64,000 nt of DNA from Sphingobium sp. (GTDB lineage: Bacteria; Pseudomonadota; Alphaproteobacteria; Sphingomonadales; Sphingomonadaceae): the NCBI GenBank assembly GCA_017744605.1, contig JAGIAZ010000009.1, positions 1 through 64,000 on the forward strand, in the 5' to 3' direction. Within the stretch, counting starts at the first letter, position 1, and every line of letters starts with the position of its first letter. A program made the position numbers and the translations under genes. This document shows, piece after piece, positions 27,728 to 36,301 of this stretch. The notes under the pieces are model-generated. The model was given only the letters and a program-made list of their open reading frames with translations, was not told the origin of the DNA and ran no database searches.

Positions 27728-28552
27728 TCAGGCCGGCGCGAGCAGCAGCCCGCGCAAGTCGGCATCCAACTCGCGCGGCGGCTGCGCGTCGAAGAAGATG
27801 TCGAAGGCCAGCGCCGCCTGACCGATCAGCATTTCGAGGCCATCGAGCGTCGCAAGGCCCCGCGCCCGCGCCGCCGCCAACAGCGGCGTCTCGAGCGGCG
27901 CATAGACGATGTCATAGACCATGGCGCTGGCCGACAGGCTGGACAGATCGGGCGCGTAAGGCGCATGGCCCGCCATGCCGAGGGGACTGGCGTTGACAAG
28001 CAGGTCCGCGCCGGACAGCGGCACCTCGAAATCCTGGACATGACCCTCGAAGCCCAGCCGCTCGAGCAAGGCCCGGCCCTTTGCGACATCGCGCGCGACG
28101 ATGGTCAGCTCCTCGATCCCGACCGACCGCAAGGCAAAGGCAATGGCCAGCGCAGCCCCGCCGGCGCCCACCATGATCGCGCGTCTGCCTGTCCACTTGT
28201 CGCGCAGCAGCGGCTGGAGGAAACCGCCGGCATCGGTGTTGGTGCCGATGAGAGGCCTGCCCGTCTCGCAGGCGACCGTATTGATCGCGCCGATCCGCTC
28301 GCGCACGCCACCGGGATCATCGACATAATCCAGCGCGGCAATCTTGTGCGGAATGGTGATGTTGCAGCCGAGCCAGTCCGGATCGGCGCGGCGCTTGAGG
28401 AAATAGCCCGCCAGTTCGCCCGGCTGGACGAGCGTTTTGCGATATTCCGCTTCGATGCCGAGTTCGCCCAGCCAGAAATTGTGGATGATGGGCGATTTGC
28501 TGTGCGCGATCGGATCGCCGATCACTTCGGCATAGGGCAGGTCCTGGCTCAT
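27728..28552 (-). CDS. aroE: Shikimate dehydrogenase
   Basis: NADPH-dependent reduction of 3-dehydroshikimate in aromatic amino acid synthesis. 274 residues. The substrate site has SKSPIIHNFWL and the catalytic Lys in NITIPHK (about 70). The Rossmann motif is VGAGGAALAI, and the conserved NASPLGM is present. The ATG at 28552 overlaps the maf stop (ATGA), so expression is coupled. Confidence 0.96.
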   Translation of the reverse strand: MSQDLPYAEVIGDPIAHSKSPIIHNFWLGELGIEAEYRKTLVQPGELAGYFLKRRADPDWLGCNITIPHKIAALDYVDDPGGVRERIGAINTVACETGRPLIGTNTDAGGFLQPLLRDKWTGRRAIMVGAGGAALAIAFALRSVGIEELTIVARDVAKGRALLERLGFEGHVQDFEVPLSGADLLVNASPLGMAGHAPYAPDLSSLSASAMVYDIVYAPLETPLLAAARARGLATLDGLEMLIGQAALAFDIFFDAQPPRELDADLRGLLLAPA

Positions 28553-29151
28553 GCGGCGATGATAGAGCGTGCGCGCAAATAGTCGAGCAAGGGCAGCAAC
28601 GGCAGGCCCTGGACCGCGAAAAGACTGCCCGAGATACGGCTGAACAGCTGCGCGCCCGGTCCCTCGACACGGTAGCAGCCGACACACCAGCGGCATTGCT
28701 CCCAGTCCATGTCGAGATAGGCGTCGATGAAGGCGGCGCTGAGCGGCCGGACATGGAGCGTCACGCTCTCGATATGGCGCCAGACCGGCTGGCCGCCCTG
28801 GGCAATGACTGCCGCGCTGTGCAGCTTGTGCGGCTCACCGCTCATCCGGGCGAGAAGGGCGGCCGCCTCTGCACGCGTTTCGACCTTGTCGACACGCGAA
28901 CCGTCGGCCAGCTCCAGCGTCTGGTCGCAGCCCAATATGACATCGGCCGGGTTGCGCATGGAGACGCTCATGGCCTTGAGCTCGGCCAGCGCGTCGGCCA
29001 GGTCGCGCGGACCCAGCCCCTCCGCGTCGAACGCATCCTTGGCCATATCCTCGTCGATCGGCGCGCGAACGACCTCGAACGGCACGGTTGCGTCGCGCAA
29101 CATGCGCGCGCGGCTCGCGCTTTGCGAGGCCAGCAGCAGTCTCGCGGTCAT
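28549..29151 (-). CDS. maf: Maf-family nucleoside triphosphate pyrophosphatase
   Basis: 200 residues. The N-terminal LLASQSASRARML is the classic Maf motif, and GCDQTLE carries the catalytic Asp. Maf proteins hydrolyse modified or canonical NTPs to monophosphates and may clean the nucleotide pool. Both ends overlap neighbours by ATGA (ppsR upstream, aroE downstream). Which Maf subtype this is cannot be settled here. Confidence 0.93.
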   Translation of the reverse strand: MTARLLLASQSASRARMLRDATVPFEVVRAPIDEDMAKDAFDAEGLGPRDLADALAELKAMSVSMRNPADVILGCDQTLELADGSRVDKVETRAEAAALLARMSGEPHKLHSAAVIAQGGQPVWRHIESVTLHVRPLSAAFIDAYLDMDWEQCRWCVGCYRVEGPGAQLFSRISGSLFAVQGLPLLPLLDYLRARSIIAA

Positions 29152-30002
29152 GCCTGATCTTGCGCCCGTTGGGACTGGGCGGGATAGGCCTCGGCCTTGA
29201 TTCGCTCCTGGTAGAGATTGATGATCGCCGCGGCGGTCTCCTCGATCGACCGGCGCGTCACGTCGATGACCGGCCAGTCATTGTCGGCGAACAGGCGGCG
29301 GGCATGGGCGACCTCGCTGCTCACCTCGTCGAGATCGACATAGGCCGTTTCCGGCGCCTGGTTGAGCGTCAAGAGCCGGTTGCGGCGCACTTGCACCAGC
29401 CGTTCGGGACTAGTGGTGAGGCCCACGACCATCGGATGCTTCAGGTGGAACAGGCTGTCGGGCGGGGGCGATTCCGGCACCAGCGGGATGTTGGCCGCCT
29501 TGTAGCCACGATTGGCGAGATAGATGCTGGTCGGTGTTTTCGACGTGCGCGAGACGCCGGCCAGCACGATATCGGCTTCTTCCCAATTCTCCCAGCCCAC
29601 CCCGTCATCATGGGCAATGGTGAACTGGATCGCATCGATGCGCGCGAAATAGGCCTCGTCGAGAATGTGCTTGCGTCCCGGCCGGTTGCGCATTTCCTGG
29701 CCCAGCAGGTTCGACATGGCGTCCGTCACCGCGTCCAGTGGCGCGACATAGGGAATGGAGAGCGCGCGGCAGCTCTTCTCGAGCTTCTTGCGCAGCGCCG
29801 GATTGGCCAGGGTGAAGAGCACGATGCCCGGATTGCGCACGATTTCCTCGATGATACGCTCGAGATGCTGCTCGGAACGGACCATCGGCCAGAAGTGGCG
29901 GATGGTCTCGACATTCTCGAACTGCGCGATCGCCGCCTTGCCGATATGCTCCAGCGTCTCGCCGGTGGAGTCGGAAAGGAGATGCAGGTTCAGCCGGTTC
30001 AT
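29148..30002 (-). CDS. ppsR: Pyruvate, phosphate/water dikinase regulatory protein (DUF299)
   Basis: A bifunctional kinase and phosphorylase that switches PEP-synthesising dikinases by threonine phosphorylation. 284 residues starting MNRLNLHLLSDSTGET, with the P-loop motif GVSRTSKTPTSIYLA near 155. The ATG at 30002 is the family start; longer frames run into the origin. This is the gene that flanks the left side of the origin in Caulobacter and Rickettsia (once called RP001), facing away from it. Confidence 0.95.
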   Translation of the reverse strand: MNRLNLHLLSDSTGETLEHIGKAAIAQFENVETIRHFWPMVRSEQHLERIIEEIVRNPGIVLFTLANPALRKKLEKSCRALSIPYVAPLDAVTDAMSNLLGQEMRNRPGRKHILDEAYFARIDAIQFTIAHDDGVGWENWEEADIVLAGVSRTSKTPTSIYLANRGYKAANIPLVPESPPPDSLFHLKHPMVVGLTTSPERLVQVRRNRLLTLNQAPETAYVDLDEVSSEVAHARRLFADNDWPVIDVTRRSIEETAAAIINLYQERIKAEAYPAQSQRAQDQA

Positions 30003-30306
30003 GTCGCAAGTCTGTGGGTAAAGCCGGCAGAACACAAGGGATAGCCCTCGGGATAAAGCCGTGGAGAAGTCTCTCGTTCGATTCCGCCCCCGCTTCGAGA
30101 AATCCTGCCCACGGATCATCCACAGGTCCGGCCATCCATACACAGCCTGTGGATCATGGGAGTCATCCTGTCCGACTCGCCGGGTGCTCGCGGAGTCTCA
30201 TTGTCCAGCTGTTGGCAAAAGCGGGGTGAGCGCATAATGCCCAGCTTCCACGGCCCCAATAGACTCCAACAACCTTATTCTAAAGACTCTATAGAAGGAT
30301 ATTGTC
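30003..30306. other. Predicted chromosomal replication origin (oriC)
   Basis: A 304-base gene-free interval between divergent ppsR and hemE, the standard position of the alphaproteobacterial origin. Three DnaA-box-like sequences are visible: TTACCCACA (minus, 30013-30021), TCATCCACA (plus, 30116-30124) and TGATCCACA (minus, 30148-30156), the last identical to the Caulobacter G-box. Six GANTC sites lie at 30080-30289. The hemE-proximal end (30258-30304) is AT-rich and could be the unwinding element. Gene direction flips here: twelve consecutive genes leftward on one side, thirteen rightward on the other. No TTAA-N7-TTAA CtrA site was seen. Confidence 0.85.
30212..30238 (+). promoter_or_regulatory. 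Possible hemE promoter within the origin
   Basis: TTGGCA (30212-30217) and CATAAT (30233-30238) stand 15 bases apart, about 70 bases before the hemE start. The boxes are good but the spacing is short. In Caulobacter, transcription of hemE also starts inside the origin. Confidence 0.35.
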
Positions 30307-31353
30307 CTGTCCGCCGATCCCGCCCTTCAGCCCCTTCTCGCCACTTTGCGTGGAGAACGTCAGGCTGTTCCGCCGTTGTGGCTTATGCGTCAGGCTGGCC
30401 GCTATTTGCCGGAATATCGCGCATTGCGGGCGCAAAAGGGCGGATTCCTCGAGCTTTGCTACGATAGTGAGGCGGCGTGCGAGGTCACCCTCCAGCCGAT
30501 CCGGCGCTTCGGATTCGATGGCGCCATCCTGTTTTCGGACATTCTCGTGGTGCCGCATGCCCTGGGACAGCATCTCTGGTTCGAAGCCGGCGAGGGACCG
30601 CGCCTGGCGCCGCCGCTGGAGAGTGCAAGCCTGGGCGATCTCAATGCCGAGACGTCGCGCCTCGATCCGGTGATCGAAACCGTGCGCAAGGTGAAAGCCG
30701 CGTTGTCGCCGGAGACGACCTTCCTCGGCTTTGCCGGCAGTCCCTGGACGGTCGCCACCTATATGGTCGCGGGGCAGGGCTCCAAGGACCATGCCGCCGC
30801 GCGCCGCATGGCCTATGCCGATCCCGTGCGTTTCGGCGCCATCATCGATGCGATCGTCGAGACCACGGTCGATTATCTCTCCGCGCAGATCGATGCCGGC
30901 GTCGATGCCGTGCAGCTCTTCGACAGCTGGGCAGGATCGCTTTCGCCCGATCAGTTTCGTGAATGGGTGATCGCACCCAATGCGGCCATTGTCGCCGGCC
31001 TGCGCGCCCGTCATCCCGAAACGCCGATCATCGGCTTTCCCAAGGGCGCGGGCGCCAAGCTTGTGGATTATGCGGAAGGGACCGGTGTCGATGCGCTTGG
31101 CCTCGACGAGACGCTCGATCCCAGATGGGCCGCGCGTGCGCTGCCGAAGGATCTTCCGGTCCAGGGCAATCTCGATCCGCTGGCCCTCATTGCCGGCGGT
31201 ACGACGCTCGATCGCGCGGTGGACGAGATTCTCGAGGCGCTGTCCGGCCGTCCGCACATCTTCAACCTCGGCCATGGCATTCTGCCCGATACGCCCATTG
31301 AAAATGTCGAGCGGCTGGTCGATAGGGTTCGCGGCAGCCAGACAGGAGTTTGA
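30307..31353 (+). CDS. hemE: Uroporphyrinogen decarboxylase
   Basis: Removes four carboxylates from uroporphyrinogen III to give coproporphyrinogen III. Motifs: RGERQ...PPLWLMRQAGRYLPEYR near the start, FGFDGAILFSDILVVP, and GFAGSPWTVATYM. No ATG, GTG or TTG precedes the conserved N-terminus. The first usual start codon is TTG 30346, which would cut off the segment SADPALQPLLATL that aligns with other HemE proteins. CTG 30307 lies seven bases after AAGGA and is taken here as the likely start. The true start needs proof. It is the first rightward gene after the origin. Confidence 0.9.
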   Translation: MSADPALQPLLATLRGERQAVPPLWLMRQAGRYLPEYRALRAQKGGFLELCYDSEAACEVTLQPIRRFGFDGAILFSDILVVPHALGQHLWFEAGEGPRLAPPLESASLGDLNAETSRLDPVIETVRKVKAALSPETTFLGFAGSPWTVATYMVAGQGSKDHAAARRMAYADPVRFGAIIDAIVETTVDYLSAQIDAGVDAVQLFDSWAGSLSPDQFREWVIAPNAAIVAGLRARHPETPIIGFPKGAGAKLVDYAEGTGVDALGLDETLDPRWAARALPKDLPVQGNLDPLALIAGGTTLDRAVDEILEALSGRPHIFNLGHGILPDTPIENVERLVDRVRGSQTGV

Positions 31354-31361
31354 AAAGCCTC

Positions 31362-31823
31362 ATGTCTCTCATTCTTGGTATCGGCTGGCTCGGCGCGGCC
31401 TATCCGTGGGTTCGCGCTGCCCATGTCATCTTCGTCATCTTCCTGATGGCGAGCCTGTTCATGATGCCGCGCTATTTCGTCTATCATTATGTGACCGTGC
31501 CTGGTTCGGCCGAGGACAGGCTGTGGATCGAGCGCGAGACGCGGCTGAAGCGAGTCATCATGAATCCCTCGATCGTCATGGTCTGGATTCTGGGGCTGAT
31601 GCTGGCCGAAAATATCGGCGCCTGGGCCGACCACTGGTTCCAGATGAAGCTGGTTCTGGTCCTGCTCCTGTCGGGCTATCATGGCTGGTGCGTCGGCTTT
31701 GCCAGGAAGCTCGCGCGTGGCGAGCGGCCGCTCAGGGAAAAGACGCTGCGCATGCTGAACGAGGTGCCGGCGCTGCTCGTCACGCTGGTCGTGATTCTGG
31801 TGATCGTAAAACCGTTCCAGTGA
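31362..31823 (+). CDS. hemJ: Protoporphyrinogen oxidase HemJ
   Basis: A membrane protein of 153 residues that oxidises protoporphyrinogen IX to protoporphyrin IX in many proteobacteria lacking HemG or HemY. Four predicted helices, with AYPWVRAAHVIFVIFLMASLFMMPR containing the conserved His, then RLKRVIMNPSIVMVW. ATG 31362 is used; a TTG at 31350 overlapping the hemE stop is an alternative. Placement directly after hemE makes a small heme-synthesis unit. Confidence 0.93.
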   Translation: MSLILGIGWLGAAYPWVRAAHVIFVIFLMASLFMMPRYFVYHYVTVPGSAEDRLWIERETRLKRVIMNPSIVMVWILGLMLAENIGAWADHWFQMKLVLVLLLSGYHGWCVGFARKLARGERPLREKTLRMLNEVPALLVTLVVILVIVKPFQ

Positions 31824-31851
31824 AAGCAGATCTTCCGGGGGAGCGATTGGC

Positions 31852-32220
31852 ATGACGATGTGGAAGGCGATGGCTCTTCTGGCCACGGGTTTCGCGGTGC
31901 CGGCAACGGCTCAAGTCTCGACGCAGGTAGCAGGCGATTTGCGCTGCATCACCATTCTGTCCGCGGCGACGGCAACAGTGCCCGAAAATCAGCGCCCGCA
32001 GATGGCCGCGATCGTCCTGTACTTCATCGGCCGGGTCGACGGCGCGGCGCCCGGTCTCGACCTGACCGCCGAAATCAAGCGGATCGTCCCGACCCTCGGT
32101 GCGTTGAATGTTGGCGACGAAGCCAAACGTTGTGCCGCGATCCTCACCGAAAAGGGCGCTCAGCTGCAGGATGTGGGTAAGGCGCTGCAGGAAGAAGGCA
32201 AGGCTCAAGGCGCCAAATAA
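31852..32220 (+). CDS. Secreted hypothetical protein
   Basis: 122 residues with a signal peptide (cleavage probably after ATA, before QVSTQ) and a mainly helical mature part with two Cys (DLRCITIL and EAKRCAAIL) that could form a disulfide. Similar small periplasmic proteins occur in sphingomonads. I recognise no named family. It is 28 bases downstream of hemJ and followed by a terminator-like hairpin, so it may end the hemE transcript. Confidence 0.75.
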   Translation: MTMWKAMALLATGFAVPATAQVSTQVAGDLRCITILSAATATVPENQRPQMAAIVLYFIGRVDGAAPGLDLTAEIKRIVPTLGALNVGDEAKRCAAILTEKGAQLQDVGKALQEEGKAQGAK

Positions 32221-32241
32221 GCCGGACCGTGCTGGTCCGGC
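32221..32241 (+). terminator. Stem-loop at the end of the hemE-hemJ group
   Basis: GCCGGACC and GGTCCGGC pair perfectly over eight bases around GTGCT, immediately after the stop codon of the preceding gene. There is only a weak T-rich stretch downstream (GATTTGC), so efficiency is uncertain. Confidence 0.5.
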
Positions 32242-32361
32242 CGACGATTTGCATCCAGTGCCATTGCGGCCGTTGGCGGCGACTCTTCAACTGCGAAATA
32301 TTGAACTGCGCCCGGCGCTGCCCCATGGAGTAGCGATGATATCGAAACCAAGGATCAGCGC

Positions 32362-33114
32362 ATGAAGCGAGTGCTCGTCACGGGCGGCGGCGCAGGCATT
32401 GGCCGGGCCATCGCCGAGCGCTTCGTCGCGACCGGCGATCGGGTCCTGACCTGCGATGTGGATGCGGCCGAGCTGGATGTCGCGAAAGCCGCCATGCCGG
32501 GGCTTCTGGTCATGCCCTGCGACGTCTCCGATCCGATCCAGGTCGACATGCTGTTCGCGGCGCTGGCGCGGGACCTTGGCGGGCTCGATGTGCTGGTCGC
32601 CAATGTCGGTATCGGCGGCCCGACCCTGCCGGCCGAAGAACTTCCGCTCGCCGATTGGCAGCGCGTCATGGACGTCAACCTGACCGGCACGTTCGACGTG
32701 ACGCACCGCGCAATTCCCCTGCTCAAGCAGAGCAAAGGCACGATCATCATCATGTCATCGGCGGCTGGACGTCTCGGCTATCCCAATCGCATGCCCTATG
32801 CCGTATCCAAATGGGGGCTGGTCGGCATGGCCAAGACGCTGGCTGCCGAGCTCGGTGAATATGGTATCAGTGCGAATGCGATCCTGCCCGGTGCTGTCGG
32901 CGGCAAGCGGTTCGAGCGCGTCATCGAGGGGCGGGCGGCGCTGAGCGGCCGCGCCTTCGCGGATGAAATGATGGCCGGTTTCGCCAATCAGTCGCTGAAA
33001 CAGGTGGTCGAGCCGGCGCATGTCGCCGATCTGGTCCATTTCCTGACGACGCCCGCGGGCCGTTCCATATCCGGTGCCGCCTTGCCGATCGACAACGACC
33101 TGCACAGGGGTTGA
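32362..33114 (+). CDS. Short-chain dehydrogenase/reductase
   Basis: A 250-residue classical SDR. The cofactor motif TGGGAGIG is at 7-14, and an Asp after the second strand (TCDVDAAEL) favours NAD(H). NVGIGG replaces the usual NAG motif. The catalytic set is Ser in MSSAAGRLGY, then Tyr and Lys in YAVSK (about 147-151). The C-terminal half has a longer loop (KRFERVIEGRAALSG) that would shape the substrate pocket. Substrate is unknown. It sits between the heme genes and rho with its own upstream gap of 141 bases. Confidence 0.9.
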   Translation: MKRVLVTGGGAGIGRAIAERFVATGDRVLTCDVDAAELDVAKAAMPGLLVMPCDVSDPIQVDMLFAALARDLGGLDVLVANVGIGGPTLPAEELPLADWQRVMDVNLTGTFDVTHRAIPLLKQSKGTIIIMSSAAGRLGYPNRMPYAVSKWGLVGMAKTLAAELGEYGISANAILPGAVGGKRFERVIEGRAALSGRAFADEMMAGFANQSLKQVVEPAHVADLVHFLTTPAGRSISGAALPIDNDLHRG

Positions 33115-33154
33115 GCCCCGGCCCGGGATCCTGTTACTTTGACGCGCCGGCACC

Positions 33155-33181
33155 TTGACTTGGACGCGTGCGCGGCATAAT
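33155..33181 (+). promoter_or_regulatory. Possible rho promoter
   Basis: TTGACT (33155-33160) and CATAAT (33176-33181) are 15 bases apart, leaving a leader of about 100 bases before rho. Rho genes often have autoregulated leaders. The boxes and spacing resemble the candidate hemE promoter. The 15-base spacer is suboptimal. Confidence 0.35.
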
Positions 33182-33289
33182 TCCCGGGCATTCCTTCCTT
33201 GCGGCGTGGCGACGTCTTTCTGCCTGCCCTTTCCGGCTTTCCGGCCCAGATTCAAAACCCCCACCACAGCATTTCCGGACTCCGACTCC

Positions 33290-34546
<1,257 letters not shown>

Positions 34547-34564
34547 GACGGCGCGGGGAGAGTC

Positions 34565-35218
34565 ATGTTCGACTTTTCCGCCGTTTTCACCGGTTCGGGT
34601 CTCGTCCAGCTCGGACAGATCGTCGTCGGCGATCTCACCATGGCCGGCGACAATGTCGTCATCATGGGCTCGCTCGCCTCCGGCCTGCCGGAGAAGGACC
34701 GCAAGAAGGTGCTGCTGATCGGCGTCAGCCTGGCGCTGGTCTTCCTCATCGGTTTCGCGCTGCTGGCGACGCAGCTGCTCAAGATCACCGGCCTCGTCTT
34801 CGCGGGCGGTCTCCTGCTGCTGTGGGTCGGCTACAACATGTACCGTGAGCTGCGGCACCAGCCGGTCGTGATCGCCGACGATCCCGATACGCCGCATGTC
34901 GAGGGGCCCAAGGCGACCAAGACCTTCATGCAGGCGGCGATCCAGATCACCCTTGCCGACCTGTCGATGAGCCTCGACAATGTGCTGCTGGTCGCCTCGA
35001 TCGCGCGCGAGAATCCCGCCTTGTTGTTCATTGGCCTCAGCTTCTCGGTGCTGCTCATGGGTTTCGCGGCCAACTACGTGGCCAGGCTCATCCAGCGCTA
35101 TCACTGGATCGGGTGGATCGGCCTGGCCGTGATTCTCTATGTCGCTTCTTCGATGATCTATGAGGGCTGGATGGGCGGCGACCATGTTCTGGGCTTGCGC
35201 ACGCTCGTTCATGTGTAG
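34565..35218 (+). CDS. TerC-family membrane protein, first of a tandem pair
   Basis: 217 residues with seven predicted helices of the TerC/YjbE family, linked to manganese or other metal export and tellurite resistance. The two repeated acidic motifs are GDLTMAGDNVVIMG (helix 1) and LADLSMSLDNVLLVAS (helix 4); their Asp residues are the likely metal ligands. An 18-base gap from rho suggests cotranscription. No yybP-ykoY riboswitch precedes it. The second copy follows after 86 bases. Confidence 0.9.
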   Translation: MFDFSAVFTGSGLVQLGQIVVGDLTMAGDNVVIMGSLASGLPEKDRKKVLLIGVSLALVFLIGFALLATQLLKITGLVFAGGLLLLWVGYNMYRELRHQPVVIADDPDTPHVEGPKATKTFMQAAIQITLADLSMSLDNVLLVASIARENPALLFIGLSFSVLLMGFAANYVARLIQRYHWIGWIGLAVILYVASSMIYEGWMGGDHVLGLRTLVHV

Positions 35219-35304
35219 AAGGTGATCGGCGACTGGGATTCGCGCTGGAGCGCGGCCGCGCCGGGGGAAGGCGCGGGCTGGCGATTCGGCGAACGGAGCT
35301 TTTT

Positions 35305-35949
35305 GTGGACTTTTCGACTTTGATCGACCCATCGGCGCTGCAAGCGCTGTTCGAGATCCTGCTCATCGATATCGTCCTGGCCGGTGACAATGCCATTGTC
35401 GTGGGCGCACTCGCGGCGGGCCTGCCGGTCGATCAGCGACGCAAGGTCATCCTGATCGGCGTCGCTGCGGCGCTCGTCCTGCGCGTCGCCTTCGCCCTCG
35501 CCGTCAGCCAGCTCATGGGCATTGTCGGCCTCATCCTCGCGGGCGGCCTGCTGCTGCTGTGGGTGGCCTGGCGCATGTATCGCGAGCTGCGTCATCAGGG
35601 GCAGAGCGCGGGATCGCCGGAGATTCATGGCGACGAGAATACGGGTCTCAAACCCGCCAAGAGCTTCATGAGCGCGGCGATCGGCGTTGCGGTGGCGGAC
35701 GTTTCCATGAGTCTGGACAATGTCCTTGCGGTTGCCGGCGCCGCGCGCGAGCATCCCTATGTGCTTGTTTTCGGGCTTATCCTTTCGATCATCCTGATGG
35801 GCGTCGCTTCGAACTTCATCGCCAAATATATCGAGCGTTATCGCTGGATTGCCTGGGTCGGCATCATCGTCATCCTGTGGGTGGCGGTGAAGATGATCTA
35901 TGACGGTGTCGTCCATCCCGATGTCGGGGTTCTTCAGCTGCTGACATGA
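35305..35949 (+). CDS. TerC-family membrane protein, second of a tandem pair
   Basis: 214 residues, paralogous to the preceding gene: DIVLAGDNAIVVG in helix 1 and VADVSMSLDNVLAVAG in helix 4, and the shared VAWRMYRELRHQ after helix 3. Starts with GTG at 35305. The two copies are similar along their length but clearly diverged, so the duplication is old. They may form a heteromer or handle different metals; the sequence does not say. Confidence 0.9.
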   Translation: MDFSTLIDPSALQALFEILLIDIVLAGDNAIVVGALAAGLPVDQRRKVILIGVAAALVLRVAFALAVSQLMGIVGLILAGGLLLLWVAWRMYRELRHQGQSAGSPEIHGDENTGLKPAKSFMSAAIGVAVADVSMSLDNVLAVAGAAREHPYVLVFGLILSIILMGVASNFIAKYIERYRWIAWVGIIVILWVAVKMIYDGVVHPDVGVLQLLT

Positions 35950-36037
35950 AGCGCCGCCTCGGGTTGATCGAAGCAATTGATCCTGGGCGCATCTCGGCCT
36001 AGCCTCCCATGGTCGCAGTTCGGGAGGGGACAGGCTC

Positions 36038-36289
36038 ATGAAATTCAACGTCGATGTCGAGTGCACGCCGGAAGAGGCGCGCGCCTTTCTGGGTTTGCCG
36101 GACCTGAAGCCGGTCCACGACATGTATATTCAGGCCGTCATGGACACGATGAGCGGGCAGGCCAATCTCGAGCAGATGGAGCGCATGTTTCGCGGTCTCT
36201 CGCCGCTCGGTGACGCGGGCATGAAGATGTTCTCGAATCTCATGGACATTGGTCTGGGCGCGACCGGCGCAGGCAAGAAGGAAGGCTGA
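36038..36289 (+). CDS. DUF6489 family protein
   Basis: An 83-residue soluble protein, MKFNVDVECTPEEARAFLGL, then helices with many Met residues (VMDTMSGQANLEQMERMFRGL). It matches my memory of the small DUF6489 family in Sphingomonadales, whose function is unknown. The name PHA/phasin-like has been suggested for similar composition, but nothing here proves it. It lies just upstream of mnmE, 12 bases from its GTG start. Confidence 0.75.
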   Translation: MKFNVDVECTPEEARAFLGLPDLKPVHDMYIQAVMDTMSGQANLEQMERMFRGLSPLGDAGMKMFSNLMDIGLGATGAGKKEG

Positions 36290-36301
36290 CGGCGGCATCA
36301 C

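Noticed and set aside
30003..30306. CtrA-type TTAA-N7-TTAA sites in the origin
   Set aside because: No such pair is present; only isolated TA-rich bases occur near 30275-30285.
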